Assembly (NCBI GenBank): GCA_964017185.1
Contig: OZ024876.1
Coordinates: 14,323,726-14,387,725 of the forward strand
DNA from: Rugalucina vietnamica
Taxonomy: Eukaryota > Mollusca > Bivalvia > Lucinida > Lucinidae
Length of the DNA stretch: 64,000 bases
Direction: 5' to 3'
Part shown: piece by piece, positions 1 through 14,800 of the stretch
Numbering within the stretch: the first letter of the stretch is position 1
Layout of the letters: each line of letters opens with the position of its first letter
Made by a program: the position numbers and the translations under genes
Notes under the pieces: generated by a model
Database searches by the model: none
Told to the model about the DNA's origin: nothing
Seen by the model: only the letters and a program-made list of their open reading frames with translations

Positions 1-4
1 CTAC

Positions 5-80
5 CTGCGGTACCTTACACGAGTTAAGTGTTCGGCTAAACTTGATGTCGACATCATCTCGGAACAATTTCGGATCAGAC
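5..80 (-). CDS. RASGRF: RASGRF exon: start of the REM (RasGEF N-terminal) domain
   Basis: The 76-nt exon finishes Arg and encodes [20 protein letters not shown] then CKVPQ, aligning with vertebrate SDASLYCDDVDIRFSKTMNSCKVLQ at the beginning of the REM domain that stabilises the CDC25 catalytic domain. The acceptor is CTGTTTTCAG. The donor CAG/GTAG lies on the first four bases of the window. The rest of REM and the CDC25 domain continue beyond the left edge. Confidence 0.95.
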
Positions 81-3000
81 CTGAAAACAGGCCCCAGAAA
101 GCCATGTCAGGTCAAAAACAATAAAATTTCTCTTATAATTATATTTACTCTATAATAACACCTGAAATCCAAAATAGAATTAAGAAATACTTTATACAGT
201 TACATAAACATTTTTCTTTTCTGGTATTAAACCCAGAACCTCTAACTCAAAAACCAGGGCCCAGTAATGTTCAAAATTAACAATGTCGTTAGATAATGAT
301 TATAGTTAAAATTTCAAATGGCTATATTACAAATACACTGTTATTTTTTGTTGAAAAATATGAGAATCCTTTGCAATGCAAAGGATTCTCACATTTTCAA
401 CAAAAACAACAGTGTATTTGCTTACGTATTCGGCATTTACTTGACAAGTTGAGGTCTTAACGATGACGTTAAGCTAACAAAGTTTTGAACAACCGACCCT
501 TGTACTACACAACTATGTCACTGTGCTCCACTTATTGAAAACTATGATTTTGAAATTGTCTAGGGAGTATGGGAGCTAAAACTTTTTCAGATTTTCGTGT
601 TAATTTTGATTGTTTTTTTTTTCTCCTGTGTTATATTGATACTGAAATAGTGCTGAATTCAAGATTCTCCAAGAAATTGTTTTGGTATTTTCTAGAACAG
701 TGTAACATTATATATGTGAGAACATTGAATTTTAGGACAACATAATCTCTAGAGAATCTAATGTGCTAATATTAGGGAAAATTAAGTTTTTAACTTATCA
801 GATCACTAAGGAGAATAAAATTGAGGGCAATATATTTGGTCGACTTTTCAAGATTTACAGAGTACAGGCAGCATAAGACTTTGCACAAGAAATGTTAATC
901 CCTTTCAAAAACATTTTGCGAGTGTTTTGCATGATGCTTGCGAGTGACTCGTGTGGGACTTGCGAGTTTTTACATAATAAATTTTGCCAGTTGCTCAACC
1001 CTTTGCGCAAAGTTCTTTTAGTTTGTTGCGCATCGCGCATGGATCTTATCACCACATTTGCACGATGCGCGATGTAATTTGTCTTAATATTACATTCAAG
1101 TATTTATAAAAAGTACTGTATTCATTCTAATTACCAAGTCAAATATACCAATGATCATGTCATATAAGTGTTGTAATTGTTGCAACATAGTGTTTGATCA
1201 TCTAGGGTTAGTTTAAATGTGGCTTATACAGAATTTACATGTAAAATTGGTATAAAATGACAATTTACTTGTTGAGCAGTGTGCGCTTGATATTCTGATA
1301 TTCAGTGTGCACATGATATTCGGAAACGACCAGGGAGCATGTGCGCTAATTACAACAAATATGGTATTCATAAATTACTACTTTTTTGCTTAGATGCAAC
1401 GCTTTTTTGTTGTAAATGACGCTCAATTTAACTACAACTATGCTGGGCTATGAATCCATTGTTTTGTCCTTTTTGTTTGGGGGCTATTTTGGACATAAAA
1501 ACAATTAATTTGTTCACTGTGACGTAAGAGAAAAGCAAGCCAATTAATCAGGCTACTGTATGAAAGTGAGTTGGTCTCAGCCAACCACCAAAATTCTTTG
1601 AAGCATAACAAGTCATTTTTATCAAATGAATAAAATTTTTGAGGCTCATCTTGTTTATATGAGTATCCATAATCTATGTTTTGTATAAAAAATTAGGAAA
1701 ATTATAAACGCCTGTACACCCCAGTGGGGTATAAGGCAATATTGAGCGTGTGCATGAGAAAACCAACAATTTGGGTTTCTGACCAGGTCCGACACAAACC
1801 GGGCTGTACAAGCACAGAAGATGGCTAGAGGCTTGAAATTTTGGATTTAAGAAGAAGAGGGACTGTACTATCTGTGTAGCGAAAACAAAGGCGCTGATCA
1901 GCTTCGCGGTTACCGCGAAGCTGATCTGCGTCTTTGTTTTCGCATAGGCAGATTGTTGGTTTTCTCACGCACAGGCTCGTATAAGTTTTTCTGATGAAAT
2001 AGATTTTGGGTACTGGTTAGAACCGCCTCAAATGCAGTTTTAACATTTGAGATGGTTCTAACCTGTACCCACAATCAAAATTTTTCCCTGAAATTTTCTA
2101 ATTTTACAGCTGAAAAAAATCTCTGCATATTGCATGGGCATGTTTTCATACTGGCTTACCTGACTGACTGAGGCATGGTTACAGAGGATGATTCACTCAT
2201 GGAGCTATTCAACAAGTCACTGTAGTGAAGATTTTCTATGCACTGAAACATATGGAAAAATCATCTTATCGACTCATTTTTGACATATAAAAGAGTCCAC
2301 TTTCAGCTTTGGTGGCACTGATTGTGATTTTATTTATTTTTTTTTAAACTTGTCTATGCAAACAGAATAGCAAAAAAATAGGATGTCACATTCTGTGACT
2401 TACAAATGGTCTACCTGAGACCAAATCTTCATGATCAAGTTAAAAGCTTTTGCAAAATGAATTCTCATAATCATTGATTATCTCCCTTACCAATGTAAAA
2501 TTCCTCTTCAAAATCAATTTTGGTCTTGAAAACTAAATCTGCAGACCTATCTTTAAACTCTTGCAGGTCCTATAAGGAAATACGAGGGCTGGCCCGGTAA
2601 ATCGTGTACTTTGTTGATATTTTCATTATTTGACGTCCTATTGTCATTAAACTTTTCAAATACCTTCCGCAATTCAAATTCAGTAAAATTAGGTGCATAA
2701 TTGTATAAGTTTATGTACAACTTGTAAAATGTGTATGATTGATAAGGTCAGTGTATGCGAACCCGGCGCAACCCAAACAAACATTTAACGAAACCTCCCA
2801 TATGTTTCTTGGTGTCAGGATCCTGGTGGAGGATACAAACGAGAGAGCAGCCACGACTTATGTCTTATAAACATTTTAATCATCTTCTGTATTTAATAAA
2901 GTAATAGTTTGCAGCCATTTCAGTGTTTAGCGCCAAAACGAGCTGTCTGCTCATAGCAACATTCTTTTAACATCACCAGAGAAAATTTCGAATGTTACAT

Positions 3001-4720
3001 ATCATCTGTTTGAAAATGACACACCTTTAAATGATGTCTGTTAAACTTATAACCTAATGAAAATTGCGACGTTAGAGAAAGAGATAGTGCGACGAGCGGC
3101 AATCCAGTTCTGTGTACAGACCGTTATGACCTCAAATGATTCATTCAAGCATCTGAAAAGCACAAACATATACAGTGGTATTTCGAGGAGCCTTGTTTTA
3201 AATGGCATGGTCGATTTAGAGAATGGTGGTCAGAAAGTACACAGCATGGACGGAAACCATTTATGAATGTCCGTAACATACTTTCCACAGATGAAATCCC
3301 ATCTTCAGTGCAAACCTTCTCAGGGCAAAGAGAAGTTCATGTAAGCGATTCAACAGGTCGTTACATAGTCTGTGGTTCAGTGACATTTTTCAAAAGTTGG
3401 TACAAACATCCCTTGTGTATCGCACACAACGGAGCGTACCTCTATAAAGAGTAAACGGGAAGTACATGTAGTACATGAAGTTGACGCATAACAGCAGACA
3501 TCTGCATGACTTGCAGTTTTGTATTGTGTACTGAGATTTTATTCTTAGGTGTATTTTTCTGAAATTTTGTATGCATACCCAGAAGATGTGTACGCAATAT
3601 ACTTGTTAATTGGAAGCCTGTGAATTGAATAGTTTTTATACAGCAAGCACAGTCCACAATTTACTGGGCCACCCTTCGTATATATCAAAATTCTAGCCCG
3701 AAAATAACTTTTCTTCCATCATACAAACATTTAATTAATTATCCGAGGTGAGGTTTTGCACTATAGGCCATCACACACCCCTATATGAGCCGCATTATGA
3801 GAAAACAAGAATTTTACCTTTTCGAAAACAAAGGCGCAGATCAGCTGTGCAGTAAGGCAGATCAGCTGTCAAGGATAATACAATCTCTCCTCTTGTTTAA
3901 TCCAAGATTTCAAACTACTAGCCTTCTTCTGAGATTGTACAGACCAGTTTATGTAGGACCTGGTCAGAAACCCGAAGACCAACTCATAATATGGAGCAGT
4001 CATTACACTGACCTGACTGATATCACTGCACCAAGCTGCCTTCTCAATGTGCGTCGACGCCACCAGAATGATCGTCAACTGTGGTCCACTCTTGGAGTCG
4101 ACTATAATTCTCAGGTCAAGCCCATTGTAGTCAAGACGATCTCGCTCTGCCTGGTAGGGTAACAATGTGCCTTGCGACGAAGATCCGAAACCACTGGTCG
4201 CAGATTCAAACGAGGTGTCTGAAATTGACATTAAATATCTAATTGAATATCTATGTATCTAATTTAATTCAATTTAAATTAGATATATTCACCTCACCAT
4301 ATAGGCCACTTTTTGTGATGGAACCTTTGAAATGAGGCAATTCAAACAGCTCTTGAAAGTTATTGTAAAATGGGGAGTTATTAATTATTAGGGCATTGTT
4401 TGTTTGTTTTGTGGTCAAATATCCTAGTAAACAATTTTTCAGTTATGTTGGGATGAAGCTCCCTGGGTATTAACCAGTATAATGGGGAGTTAATGTCTTG
4501 CTCAAGGACAAAGGGAACTAACCCTCAACCTCTCAATGCTCTATCCACTAGGGCTATTATGCTCTATTGAGCAAATAAGCAAATGCATCACTAAAATACA
4601 GAGTAGCTTGAATGTAGAAAACAAGTAATTTTTAATTGGAAAAAGTCTAGTAAAAATCAATGACTATATGGAAGACACGTTTCATGCCAACTAGATAATC
4701 CTTCTCAAAAAATATAGGAT

Positions 4721-4767
<47 letters not shown>

Positions 4768-7700
4768 CTATAAAACATTATTACAATAATAATATACTTA
4801 CTCTCTTCATCAAAGTAGATTTCAGAGCTTGGGTCTTCGATGAGAGTACAGTCAATCAGAGACAGCTTACCATTTTGCTGAAATAGAGGAAAAAATTGTA
4901 TCATATGACGTCGCTGTTTTCCAGTGGATAACGTCATGTAATAAAAGTGTTATGACCACACGTGTGTTAACACTTTTGCGGGAATATCTAACATCACCGA
5001 CGATGTCCATAACAACAATGTTAATTTTCATTGGAAAATATAAGAAAAATATCAATTTTTTTCTATGAAATAAGTAAAAATAAGAAAACTATCATTTTTT
5101 CTATGAAATTTCAATGTGTTGCCACTGTAAACCCCAGTTTTACTATATATTTCAATTTTTACAGCTGAAAAAAATCATGGGCAAGTTCTCGTAATGAAAT
5201 GACCTAAACAAAATGCTTCTGAATGCCAAGGACTATACCAGAGTCTGCCCCACATCTCTGTAATATTTACATTTTTACTGCAATTGTGTTAGATGAAAGT
5301 ATCTTTCTTTATGTTCTTCACTGCCCAATGAAAAACACTAAGTCATGTGATCTATAGACCACGCCTATGGGTGGATTGACTTCAAAACCAGCCAGTGACG
5401 TTGTTTGTTTACCCTTGCTGGCGTGACATCCGTCACGTATCGCCATGAAGTTAAGCCCGGAAATTCGACGTTTTGGCTGTTCCAAAATTATGATAAGTTG
5501 GATTTAATGTCAAATAACATAAAAATGAGCGATAATATGTGCAATTAAAAAGCTGATACTTGATCAATAATACAAAATGTAAATACCAGAGGACCAATGG
5601 TCCTGTAAACGCTCACCTGAGATCAGCTGCATATACCAATAAACATGTTTGAATATTATGGTATTTAACTCCAGTGCAGGGGCAGATAAACCCTTGGGCC
5701 ATTTTCTTTTTTCAGAATCTTCAATATTCTGTCCATTTGCCAATTTCCTGTTGGCTTTTTCCTTCAAATGACATTTTAACAGTTTTCCCAATTCAGATGC
5801 ACAGGCAACCCATGTTGACCTTGCCATAAACTTGGTCAAGGTCATCACAGGGTCATGATTTATATATACATTGGAGTACTTTAGCCATCGATGCCTCACG
5901 CCAAGTTTCCTTGAAATCAGTCTATTGGTTTCAGAGAAGATGATTTTTGATGGGTTTTACCATATATGGGCATGGCGGCCATCTTGGTCATGTGACCTAG
6001 ATTATTTATATATACATTGATTCCCCCATTCTATAGATGCTTCACTTAAAATTTGGCTTTGTTTGGCCAAGCGGTTTCAGAGGAGAAGACGTTTGAATAT
6101 TATGGAAATATACATGTATATTGCCCCGGGGTGGGGGCACATGAGCCCCTGGGGTCCAATTTTTTTCAGAATCATTAATATCCAGTCCTACTGCCCATTT
6201 CCTGCAAGACTTTCACTTTAAATGACATTTTAAAAGTTTTCCCCATTCAAATGCATTGGTGACCTATGTTGACCTTCCCGTAAAATAGGTCAAGGTCATC
6301 ACAGGGTCATGATTTATACACACATTGTAGTGCTTGAGCCATCGATGCTTCGTGCCAAGTTTCGTTGAAATCGGTCAACCGGTTCTGGAGAAGAAGATTT
6401 TTGAACGGTTTTTACCATATATGGGCATGGCGGCCATCTTGGTCATGTGACCTGGATTTTTTATATACATATTTGTTACCCCTTCCTATTGATGCTTCAC
6501 ATAAAATTTGGCTTTGATTGGCCAAGCGGTTTCAGAGAAGAAGATGTTTGAATATTATGGAGATATACATGTATATTGCCCCGGGGTGGGGGCGGATGAG
6601 CCCCTGGTGCCCAATTTTTTTCAGAATCATTAATATTCAGTCCTACTGCTCATTTTCTGCAAGATTTTTCCTTTAAATGACAATTTAACAATTTTTCCCA
6701 TTCAAATGCATTCGCGACCTATGTTGACCTTGCCGTAAAATAGGTCAAGGTCATCATAGGGTCATGATTTATATACACATTGTAGTGCTTGAGCCATTAA
6801 TGCTTCATGCCAAGTTTGGTTGAAATCGGTCCAGTGGTTCCGGAGAAGAAGATTTTTGAAGGGTTTTTACCATATATGGACATGGCGGCCATCTTGGTCA
6901 TGTGACCTGGATTATTTATATACACATTGGTTCCCCCTTCCCGTAGATGCTTCATGTAAAATTTGGCTTTGATTGGCCAAGCGGTTTCAGAGGAGAAGAT
7001 CTTTGAAAATGGTGGACGACGGACGACGGACGGACGGACGGACGGACGACGGACGGACGCCGGAGCATGGGTATACTATAAGCTCACCTTGTGAGCCTGA
7101 CGGCTCAGGTGAGCTAATAAGTACTAAAATTCAGATTTTAGCTTTCACTGGATGATGAAATAATTAGTTGTTTTAATGTCTCCGAGAATGTGTACCCACT
7201 AACTCATGATATTCATATTAGCCTTTGCATGAGAAAACCAACAATTTGAGTTTCTGACCAGGTCTGACACAAATCAGCCTGTACACCTACAGAAATTGGC
7301 TGGAAGCTTGAAATTTTGAATTTAAGAAGTAGAGGGGTTGTACTATCTGTGTAGCGAAAACAAAGATGCTGATCAGCTGTGCAGTTACTGCATAGCTGAT
7401 CTGTGCCTTTGTTTTCACCTACTCATATTGTTGGTTTTCTTATGCGGCGGCTTGTATAACATTGCTGCGGACATTTTCTTTTCTGTATACTGTGTCTATG
7501 TTGTGCCATGCATTTAACGAGACAGTGTCCCACTGACCCAGTGATCAAGCAACATACGTGATTATTGTCACACAGACAGATTAGCATAATAAGTGGTAGA
7601 AGTGTCCTATATGGAACACTATTATAAGAGCCGCAATGTGAAAAAAACGGTCTTTAGGATTTCCAACCTGGTCTAACACAAACCGGCCTGTGCAGCTACA

Positions 7701-8770
7701 TAAGTTAGCAAGAAGCCTGAAGTTTTGGATTTAGACAGAATATGAATCTACTATCAGAGTAGCGACAACAAAGGCGCTGATCAGCTGTGCAGCTGGTCCG
7801 CACCTTTGTTTTCGCACAGGCAAAAATCTGGATTTCTCATGACGTGGCTAATAAGAACCCATAATGCTATAAACTGTCTTAAGGGTTCTAAACAAATCTA
7901 GACCCTACAAACAAAGTAGATAGTTACTACAGAAGCTTAGCTAGTGGCCGGAAATTTCTGATTTCCAAAGTATGAGGGCAATGCTAATGCACTAGTCATT
8001 TGTAACCACGGCCCCCCAAGGCTTGTGGGGGAGGGTGGAGTATAGCCATGGAAATGAGCGGGGCTTTGACCAAAGTTTTGCCACGGCAGTGTGGGGGAGA
8101 TACCCGGGGTTTGCTATATATAGGCAAAAAGGGCCGTTAAATGAAAAGATAGCAGGTTGCGGGGAAAACAGCAGTGGTTTTACCAACGAGCAGTCCCCGC
8201 AGGGTGGGGCTTTTAGCCGGAATTTGCTGGACCAAAAGTCAAAGTCCCCACTGTTCCCTGGGCCTGGAGGGGGGGGGGGGGCATGGTTACAAATGACTAG
8301 TGCATAACTTGTTATGTTACAAAAGCAAAGTAACTTGAGGTACTGACCAACTGCCCAGTCTTACCCTGGGCAACTAAGCTGCATTTTATGTTTCCCCGTA
8401 TTCAAGAAGCAGCTTTTCTCATGACCTAGATAAAGAAAACCAAACCACCGAAAAGAAAAGCCAATCTTTTCTACAGAAATCATTTTCATTTAATGTTCAG
8501 AATACTAATTGGAAGAATCATTCATGACAGACCTTTACATTACACAACTGGGTACATACTACTTGTTATGTTCTCCAAAACTTTGAAAGCTGGAAAGTCT
8601 ATTTTTTCCATTTTTCTCTGTTTAAAGAACCATCGCAGTTAAAAAGCTCATCAGAGCTAATGTTATACTGTTATGATACACACCGACTCAAAATAAATAT
8701 TATCTTAATTTCTATCTTATATTAATTTTTATCTAAAAATGATATTTACATGATTTATATGATGATTTAT

Positions 8771-8822
<52 letters not shown>

Positions 8823-11800
8823 GCTTATGTATCTATTGTTTCAAGCTAATATTTATGATTATACTGAGCCTTGTCATGGGAAATTCCAATTTCTCCACAT
8901 TCAAAAACAAAACCGCAGATCAGCTGTGCAGTAACTGAATAGATTCATAGATACTACAACCCCTCTTTATCTTAGATCCCAAATTTCAAGCTTCTAGCCA
9001 TCTTCTGTAGCTGCACAGGCTGGTTTGTGTCAGACCTAGCTAGTCGCAAACCTTGAGTCCACTCAAGTAGCAAGTATAGGCTTCTGTTGCAGAATGTCCC
9101 TCACTTTTTAAACAACTGAAAAGTTTTCTTTCAAGGGCATTACTAGTACTAGATTTGTAAGAATTTTGTAACCATTTCATGGCAAGCCTTGGCAAGGCAG
9201 TTGACAGATGAGGTCCACGTTTTTCTAGAAGGGCTGAGAAGGGTTTTATTATGATAACCATTCTGAATCTGAATCTGAATAGTTTACTGGTGACACGCCA
9301 AATGACATTATTTCAACAGGGGGTTCGGATGGGGGAGAAATTAGTCCCTTGAACGCACGAGTGTAGCGAACTTGGACACACAGTCATCAGACATTTCAGC
9401 AGAGGAGATAAGTGAATCAGGGAGGTCATTCCAGTCCCTGATAGTCTGTGGAAAGAAACTACTTTTGTACGCTTCTTTGCTAGCTGAAGGTATATTATTA
9501 GATTGGGGCAGATTATTAGATTGTATTTCTGTTTGATTCTGTTCATGTATGACATTATGCTTGCCCATGCAATATACAGGAATTTATTCAGCTGTGAAAA
9601 TTGAAAATTTCATTGGGAAAAAAATGATACTTTTAATATTTTTGCTCAAAACATTAATTGTTGGCACACGTTAGAACCACCTCAGCGATGAGGTTATAAT
9701 AAGTACCCACAATCTATGTTTTGGATCAAAAATAAGAAAAATAGGTATATCCCTGCATACCCCAGTTTTACTATATACAAGTGGGGTTTAAGGGGTATAT
9801 TACATGGAAATGTTATCCTGATGTACTACTATAATATGCAAATCAGATCAACACTGAGCTTGCTGTAACACAGAAGGTCATGACTTATGTAAACTTTGCA
9901 ATGCTCGAGTCCCAGATGTTACATGCCAGGTTTCAAGACCATAAATTATGAGCTGCCGCATGGGAAAACCAACAATCTGCATATGCGAAAACAAAGAAGC
10001 AGATCAGCTTTGCAGTAACTGCAAAGCCGATCAAGGCCTTTGTTTTCACTACATGGATAGCTAGTACAATTCCTCTTCTTTCAAAATCCAAAATTTCAAA
10101 CTTCTAGCCTTCTTCTGTGACTGTACAGGCCGGATTGTGAGACCTGTTCGAAAACCACCTTGTTGGTTTTCTCATGACTCAGATCATATAAATTTCGGTA
10201 CTGAAGAAAACAGTTGTCAAAAGCTTTTTGCTATAATATGGGCTTGACGGCCATCTTGGTCATTTTGACCTGGTATGTTTATGCAAACATTTGAGCCGCC
10301 TCATGGGAAAACCAACAATCTGCATAGGCGAAAACAAAGACGCAGATCAGCTTCGCGGTAACTGCGAAGCTGATCAGCGCCTTTGTTTTCTCTACTCGGA
10401 TAGTACAATTCCTCTTCTTCTTAAATCCGAAATTTCAAGCTTCTAGCTCTTTTCTGAGAGTGTACAGGCCGGTTTGTGTCGGACCTGGTCGGAAACCACA
10501 TTGTTGGTTTTCCCACGAGGTGGCTCATTTGTTCCCTGCTCCATAAGGCTTTGATTTGCCAAGTTGTTTCAGAGACATTGGTAAAGAATGATTGTCAACA
10601 GCAATGCCTATACTATTGGCCATTTAATATGTAAACATGTTCATGGAATACAGAGGATTTTAGAGAATAAAATTGAAATTTTTCAATTGAATTTTGTTTT
10701 GATAGTTTTCAAATGAGTACATGTACACATTAAAACCGCCATGGCAAGGTGGTTCTAAACTGTATCCAGAAGGTTTTAAAGCAAAAATAAGAACCAGAGG
10801 ATCAATGTTCCTGTAAACACTCACCTGAGATCTGAGAAATATACCAATAAATTTGTTTGACTATAATGTTCATATGTATACATGTGTATGTATATAGCCC
10901 CAGGGCCGGGTCAATTTCTTTTTCAAAATCAACAATATTCTGTCTATTTGCCCATTTCCTGAAGTTTTTCCCTTCAATGACATTTTAACAGCTTTCTGCA
11001 ATATGTGACCTAAGTTGACCTTGCCTTAAAATTTGTCAAGATCATCAAAGGGTCATGATTTATAAACACATTGTAGTACTCTGGTCCCAATTGACTCCTC
11101 CGCCAGCAAGGTATAGCCACGCCCACCCCTATTTCCTTAGACAAACATTGTGTTTTTGCACCTATATTTACCTGTAAAAAGCATGTGTTGGTTTGTTTGT
11201 CTAACCCACGTGTTGTCTAACCGTCATTGACCGTTAGCTAATGTGCTGATTTGAATGGTCAATATAAAATGAATATTAATGATGGGTGGTTTGACAGAGG
11301 ACTCAATTGCTACATGTCTAGTTCCATTGCAATAGGCTCAGCAGTTCCTGAGAAGAAGATTTTTGAAGGGTTTTTACCCTGTATGGGCATTGGGCTGTCA
11401 TGTGACCTGGATTATTAATATACACATTGGTTCCCACTTCCTAAAAATGATTCATGTAAAATTTGGTTTTGATTGGCCAAGTGGTTTCAGAGAAGGAGAT
11501 GTTTGAAGATTTTTGTAACAAACAAGTATATTGCCCCGGGGTGGGGACAGACTAACCCCTTGAGTCCAAATGTTTTCAGAATCATAAATATTCAGTCCAT
11601 TTGCCTATTTTATGCAAGTTTTTACCTTCAATTGACATTATAACAGTTTTCCCCATTCAAATGCATTGCCGTAAAATATGTCAAGGTCATCAAAGGGTCA
11701 TAACTTAAAAACATGTTGAAGAACCCAGGTCACTGATCCTACATGCCAAGTTTCTTGCCCCGAGTGGGGGCATATGAGCCCCTGAAGACCATTTTTTTTT

Positions 11801-14800
11801 TCAGAATCATTAATATTCAGTCCTGCTGCTCATTTCCTGCAAGACTTTCACTTTAAATGACATTTTAAAAGTTTTCCCCATTCAAATGCATTGGCGACCT
11901 ATGTTGACCCTGCCTTTAAATAGGTCAACGTCATCACAGGGTCATGATTTATATATACATTGTAGTACTTGAGCTATCATCCATACTTCATGCCAAGTTT
12001 CATTGAAATTGGTTCACCGGTTCTGGAGAAGATTTTTAAAGGTTTTTACCATATATGGGTGTGGCAGCCATCTTGGTCATGTGACATGGATTATTTTTAT
12101 ACACATTGGTTCCCCCTTCCTATAGATGCTTCATATAAAATTTGGCTTTGATTGGCCAAGAGCTTTCAGAGGAGAAGATCTCTGAAATTGTGGACGGACG
12201 GACGGATGACAGACGGACGCCGGATCATGGCCATCCTATAAGCTCACCTTGTGAGCCTAACAGCTCAGGTGAGCTAAAAATAGATATACCCCCGTATACC
12301 CCAGTTTCACTAAATAAAAGTGGGGTTCAAGACGGGGTATACTTTTCATGGATTTGTTTTCCTGATGGCTCTCCATTATCAGCTTGCCTAGGTAAGCCTC
12401 ACTGCTCAGTTGAACTAATAACTCACTTTAAGCCATGTTAAAAGCTAAGCTATAATTGAGCCGCCTCATGGGAAAACCAACAATCTGCATAGGCGAAAAC
12501 AAAGACGCAGATCAGCTTCGCGGTAACCGCGAAGCTGATCAGCGCCTTTGTTTTCGCTACTCGGATAGCGCAATTCCTCTTCTACTTAAATCCTAAATTC
12601 CAAGCTTCTAGCTCTTTTCTGTGCTTGTACAGGCCGGTTTGTGTCGGACCTGTTCGGAAACCACATTGTTGGTTTTCCCACGAGGCGGCTCAATTATATA
12701 CCAATATAAGTAATATAAGTGCACGTCATAGCACAAGCATTAATGTTCAACAGACTTTTAAATTACAAAAATTACCATATGGAGCCACCGCGTGGGAAAA
12801 CCAACAGTGTGGCTTCTGAACAGGTCCAACACAAACCAACCTGTACAAGCACAGAAAAGAGCTAGAAGCTTGAAATTTCGGATTTATGTAGAAGAGGAAT
12901 TGTACTATCCGAGTAGCGAAAACAAAGGCGCTGATCAGCTTCGCGGTTACCGCGAAGCTGATCTGCGTCTTTGTTTTCGCATATGCAGATTGTTGGTTTT
13001 GCCATCAGGCGGCTCATATACCAATATAAGTAATATAAGAGCACATGTCATAGCACAAGCATTAATGTTCAACAGACTTTACAAAAATTACCATATGAGC
13101 GGCATCGTGAGAAAACGGGATTATTGCCTATGCGAAAACAAAGGCGCAGATCAGCTTCGCAGTAACTGCGAAGCTGATCAGCGCCTTTGTTTTCGCTACA
13201 TGGATAGTGCAATCTCTCTTCTTCTTAAAACCGAAATTTCAAGCCTCCAGCTTGCCTCTGTGACTGTACAGGTTGGTTTGTGTTAGACCTGGTTGGAAAC
13301 CCCGAAAACCGGCTTTCTCGCGTCGCGGCTCATATTATAATACCAAAATGACTTCAATATTTATAGAAAAATGCTTTCCTGGTTATAAGACAGCTGGTTA
13401 GAATAAAAAATCAATGGATTCCATACACATTACATTCCATACTTGTACAACATAAATTCACTGACACAACATAATACACCCACCTTTGCCAAATGAAGTC
13501 TGCCATTTTCCTTTGCCCGTGTAGTTAGTAACATATGATTGGTAAACAGAAAAACCTGTCTAACTTCCTCTTTCTTGGTGTCTCTGAAAGCATACGGTCC
13601 AAGTGACGGCAATCTTCCACGACCCGCTTTCGATCTTTCTGTAAACACTTGTAGCAGAGGCCCTGCGGAAAACAGATAAAAATATGTAAATACAGCTGAT
13701 ATTACTGTAGAGTTTTTCTACCATATCACACACTCTGGGCATGAGCAGTGGTACAGTGGCCTCTATGGTCAGTTCTGCTACACAAGACAGATAACTCTAA
13801 ACTACTAGAAATAATCAATGTGACATTCTTTGAATGATCATGCTCAGAAAAACAGATAATTGGACAATATCTGATCATAAATAAAGGACAGTTCTGGTTA
13901 TTTTCCTTTCAAAAAAGATACTATAGGTGTTTGTTGCAATTGCCTCATTACTGTAATTCCATGATGATCAACAAAAGTATTTTCTTTAAAGAATCTTCAG
14001 TATTTTTTTTCAATTCACAGTCAAATAAGGAACTTATCTGTAGTTCCGATGTTCTTCTGGCTGTGTCAAGCTAAAAATTGGAATCTTCCATTTTAGAAAA
14101 TGTCAACATACTGAAAATATGTGCAATATATTGGTCTTATGCTATCAAGTCCACTGCTTAAGCGACAAGGGACAATTCTGTTACAAATTTTCTTGACTGT
14201 AATGTCCAAACCATGCAGACTGATCTTGGGAGACAAATGAGCCACCTCGTGGAAAAACAAACAGTGTGGTTTCCAAACAGGTCCGACACAAACCGACCTG
14301 TACAAGCACAGAAAAGAGCTAGAAGCTTGAAACTTCGGATTTAAGTAGAAGAGGAATTGTACTATCCAAGTATCGAAAACAAAGGTGCTGATCAGCTTCG
14401 CGGTTACCGCGAAGCTGATCTGCGCCTTTGTTTTCGCATATGCAAATTGTTGGTTTTCCCATGAGGCAGCTCAAATCACAGTTCCATAGCCTATAACCCT
14501 TGTAAGCCCACTGGAATATGATATCCTTATCAAATATTGGAAAAAATCAGTGTCACATTCTAGGTCCAATACTGTTGTGTTGAGACATGTATCTAAATCA
14601 TTTTCTAAGCCAACAGTGGAGACTCAGAGCAAACCCTATACATGTATTATTTTGCCTCTGACCTGCAGGGACTCTCATGTGTAATATGATGGCTAATAAG
14701 GCAAGAAAGAATTTAAGAGGCAGAATTTCTGAGTGACAAATTTTAGCTTTGCTGAGGATGTGTGAGAAATTTTGTTCAATCTTTTTGTCTCGAAACAAAT

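Noticed and set aside
3785-4162. 125-codon plus-strand open frame
   Set aside because: Half is MITE-A and half is the antisense of the RASGRF PH2 exon, which reads perfectly on the minus strand.
4647-4937. 96-codon minus frame with poly-Asp
   Set aside because: Read-through of the PH2 exon into the ATC microsatellite past a good donor site.
8023-8307. 94-codon plus frame, Gly-rich
   Set aside because: Lies wholly in the G-rich MITE; its reverse strand is open too because of the base composition.
12792-13286. 164-codon plus-strand open frame
   Set aside because: It runs through two MITE-A copies and the duplicated spacer. Its phrases ([20 protein letters not shown]) recur in every MITE-A of the window, so it is translated transposon.
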